Source: Variovorax sp. (GTDB lineage: Bacteria > Pseudomonadota > Gammaproteobacteria > Burkholderiales > Burkholderiaceae_C). From it: 8,424 nucleotides of DNA. Numbering within the stretch: position 1 is the first letter of the stretch; every line of letters starts with the position of its first letter. The stretch covers positions 1-8,424 of the forward strand of contig JAQGMX010000360.1 of assembly GCA_028292145.1 (NCBI GenBank), in the 5' to 3' direction. Below the pieces are notes generated by a model. It saw nothing but the letters and a program-made list of their open reading frames with translations. It was not told the origin of the DNA and searched no databases. Position numbers and translations under genes: made by a program. Below are positions 6,782-8,424 of this stretch, one piece after another.

Positions 6782-7669
6782 CTAGAAGCTGAACGCTTCG
6801 CCCGGCTGGATCGCCAGTACCTTGACCGGTGACGAGGCACCCAGCGCCTCGGTGAACTGCGCTGGCGTTCCGGTGAGTTGCGGATTCGTTCCGTAATGCA
6901 TCGGCAGGGCCATACGCGGCTTGATCAGGTCGCGCGTGGCCATCGCCGCGTCGGCGGGGTTCATCACGAACTGCCCGCCGCCGATCGGAATCAGCAGCAG
7001 GTCGGGTTTGTACATCTCGCCGAGCAGGCGCATGTCGCCGAAGACACCCGTATCGCCCATGTGCCAGATGCGGAAGCCATTCTCCATCTCGATCATGAAG
7101 CCGGCAGGCTCGCCGCCCACATGGGTTTCGTCCTTTCCGGTCGCTTCATTGCGCCAGAGCAGTTCTGAACTGTGTTCGGCTCGCGTCATCGTGATCCGTA
7201 CGCCGCCCGGACCGAAAGGCGTGATGCTGCCGCCCTTGTTCATGCGGTTGGCCATCGGCGGCGGCAGGATGCCCAGCGTCTGCATCGACTGCGACAGGCC
7301 TGCAGGGCCCCAAACCGGCGCGTTGTTCAGCTTCGACAGCGCAGGCGCATCGAGGAAGTGATCGGTGTGGGCGTGCGTGACGAGGATCAGGTCGACCTTG
7401 CCCAGCGCCGCGAGGTTCTTGTAGGCCGGCGGGGTCTTCGGGTTGGCTGTGAGGTAGGGGTCGATCACGATGACCTTGCCGGTCGCCGTGGTGATTTTGA
7501 AAGCCGACTGCCCGAGCCACAGCACGGACACTTTGCCGGCAACGGCAGGGCCTGGGTTGGCTGTGGCCGTCGGTGTGCCGACCGGCATTCCTCCGGGCAT
7601 CGGACCTGTGGCACAGGCGGCAAGACTGCCGGCGAGAACGATTCCAGGCAGTAGTTTCGTGAACTTCAT
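6782..7669 (-). CDS. Lipoprotein with metallo-beta-lactamase fold, UlaG-like (COG2220 type)
   Basis: This is a predicted exported lipoprotein hydrolase of 295 residues; the substrate is unknown. The N-terminus MKFTKLLPGIVLAGSLAAC is a type II signal peptide with lipobox LAAC and lipidated Cys19; Ala at +2 suggests the outer membrane. Residues 22-45 form a Gly/Pro/Thr-rich linker. The catalytic domain (46-295) keeps a full two-metal site: HAHTDH (His99, His101, Asp103, His104), His166 (AEHSS), Asp206 (MGDTG) and His258 (MHYGT). The order and the WLGQSAFKI and IDPYLT segments resemble UlaG-type and UPF0173 metal-dependent hydrolases rather than antibiotic-degrading beta-lactamases. The start at 7669 is supported by GGAG (7678-7681 on the plus strand as CTCC), 8 bases upstream. 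It is divergent from prkA and convergent with dnaJ. Fold and metal site are confident; function is open. Confidence 0.9.
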   Translation of the reverse strand: MKFTKLLPGIVLAGSLAACATGPMPGGMPVGTPTATANPGPAVAGKVSVLWLGQSAFKITTATGKVIVIDPYLTANPKTPPAYKNLAALGKVDLILVTHAHTDHFLDAPALSKLNNAPVWGPAGLSQSMQTLGILPPPMANRMNKGGSITPFGPGGVRITMTRAEHSSELLWRNEATGKDETHVGGEPAGFMIEMENGFRIWHMGDTGVFGDMRLLGEMYKPDLLLIPIGGGQFVMNPADAAMATRDLIKPRMALPMHYGTNPQLTGTPAQFTEALGASSPVKVLAIQPGEAFSF

Positions 7670-7797
7670 CGCGTCATCTCCAAGTAAAAATTGCGTGGAC
7701 TGAAAACAAAAGTTGCATGCGGCTCCATCATCGTCGCAACCCTGCTAGCGGAACTTCGACGAGATGTCGTTGCTCTGAAATCACATACCGGCACAGC

Positions 7798-7813
7798 AGG
7801 TGCGATCTTTGCT
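7798..7813 (+). promoter_or_regulatory. Candidate sigma-54 promoter of prkA
   Basis: GG (7799-7800) and GC (7811-7812) are exactly 10 bases apart, with CG (7803-7804) and TTGCT (7809-7813) matching TGGCACG-N4-TTGCW. Mismatches are the first T and the CA of the -24 block. Transcription would begin near 7824, about 50 bases before the prkA ATG. No sigma-70 pair of comparable quality was seen in the gap; an isolated TATGCT (7815-7820) has no -35 partner. Confidence 0.4.
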
Positions 7814-7873
7814 TTATGCTGAGTTAGCGCAGATTCGGGGCCTCGGCCTCATTGACTCGATGGAGGTATTTCC

Positions 7874-8424
7874 ATGGATGTGATCAGCAATTTTGCAGCC
7901 CGTTATGACCGCACGCGAGAAGAGGTAATTTCGCTGCAGGAGTATCTGGATCTCTGCAAGCGGGACCCACTTGCGTTCGCCAGCGCAGCCGAACGCATGC
8001 TCAAGGCGATCGGCGATCCGCAGCTCGTCGACACGCGCAACGACACACGCCTGTCGCGCATCTGCGCCAACAAGGTGATCAAGCTCTACCCGGCGTTCAA
8101 GGAGTTCTACGGCATGGAGGACGCCATCGAACAGGTGGTGTCGTACTTCCGCCATGCCGCGCAAGGGCTGGAAGAAAAGAAACAGATTCTTTACCTGCTC
8201 GGCCCGGTCGGCGGCGGCAAGAGTTCCATCGCCGAACGGCTCAAGCAGCTCATGGAGCATGTGCCCTTCTATTCGATCAAGGGCTCGCCGGTGAACGAAT
8301 CTCCGCTGGGTCTTTTCGATCCGGCCGAGGACGGCGAGATCCTCGAGAAAGAATACGGCATTCCGCGCCGCTATCTGCAGCGCATCCTTTCACCCTGGGC
8401 CGTGAAGCGGCTCGAGGAATACGG
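7874..8424 (+). CDS. prkA: PrkA/YeaG serine protein kinase, N-terminal part (3' end outside window)
   Basis: This is the first 183 codons of a PrkA-family protein, an AAA+-like ATPase joined to a kinase-like C-terminal domain and usually about 640 residues long. The frame is open to the window edge. The N-terminus (MDVISNFAARYDRTREEVISL) is followed by the PrkA segment LVDTRNDTRLSRICANKVIK (51-70), FYGMEDAIEQVVSYF (78-92) and the P-loop LLGPVGGGKSS (108-118), whose Lys116 and Ser117 bind ATP phosphate and Mg. SIKGSPVNESPLGLF (134-148) is also typical. GGAGG (7862-7866), 7 bases before the ATG, is a strong ribosome site. E. coli YeaG belongs to stress and nitrogen-starvation responses and is usually followed by yeaH and a spoVR-like gene; whether those follow here lies beyond the window. 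It is divergent from the lipoprotein gene, with a 204-base gap. Confidence 0.95.
   Translation, partial: MDVISNFAARYDRTREEVISLQEYLDLCKRDPLAFASAAERMLKAIGDPQLVDTRNDTRLSRICANKVIKLYPAFKEFYGMEDAIEQVVSYFRHAAQGLEEKKQILYLLGPVGGGKSSIAERLKQLMEHVPFYSIKGSPVNESPLGLFDPAEDGEILEKEYGIPRRYLQRILSPWAVKRLEEY

Noticed and set aside
7670..7873. Small gene or RNA in the divergent gap between the lipoprotein gene and prkA
   Set aside because: No open frame with a ribosome site and no stable hairpin were found; the gap is explained as divergent promoter space.

Overview
The window looks like chromosomal core DNA from a GC-rich betaproteobacterium of the order Burkholderiales. The family Comamonadaceae (Variovorax/Acidovorax-like) is my best guess, from protein flavour (the Psd N-terminus, and GrpE/DnaK/DnaJ sequence style) and codon use; this is inference, not a database result. 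Most genes are housekeeping genes. I found no insertion sequence, phage gene, CRISPR array, tRNA or rRNA, and no gene cluster that forms a new defence, secretion or biosynthetic system.

Left part (1-2090, all + strand): the last 92 codons of pdxH (vitamin B6 oxidase), then psd (phosphatidylserine decarboxylase), a small winged-helix HxlR/MarR-like regulator starting 7 bases after the psd stop, and a cytoplasmic FKBP-type prolyl isomerase that ends in a strong intrinsic terminator.

Middle part (2090-6745, + strand): an orphan 182-residue protein with a Thr/Gln-rich, hexanucleotide-repeat-encoded N-terminus, then the heat-shock chaperone set grpE, dnaK, dnaJ. A near-consensus sigma-32 promoter precedes grpE. 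A weaker copy with the same 13-base spacing precedes dnaK, and its -10 region coincides with an exact DnaA-box 9-mer. A perfect 14-bp hairpin terminator lies between dnaK and dnaJ, and dnaJ has no evident promoter or Shine-Dalgarno sequence of its own. GrpE (nucleotide exchange), DnaK (Hsp70) and DnaJ (co-chaperone) form one folding machine; the FKBP upstream is also folding-related.

Right part (6782-8424): a minus-strand lipoprotein with a complete metallo-beta-lactamase (UlaG-like) metal site, convergent with dnaJ. Divergent from it is the first 183 codons of prkA (AAA+-type serine kinase), with a strong ribosome binding site and a candidate sigma-54 promoter.

The least explained items are the orphan at 2165-2713 and its leader, the DnaA-box/sigma-32 overlap before dnaK, the dnaK-dnaJ terminator, and the possible sigma-54 control of prkA.
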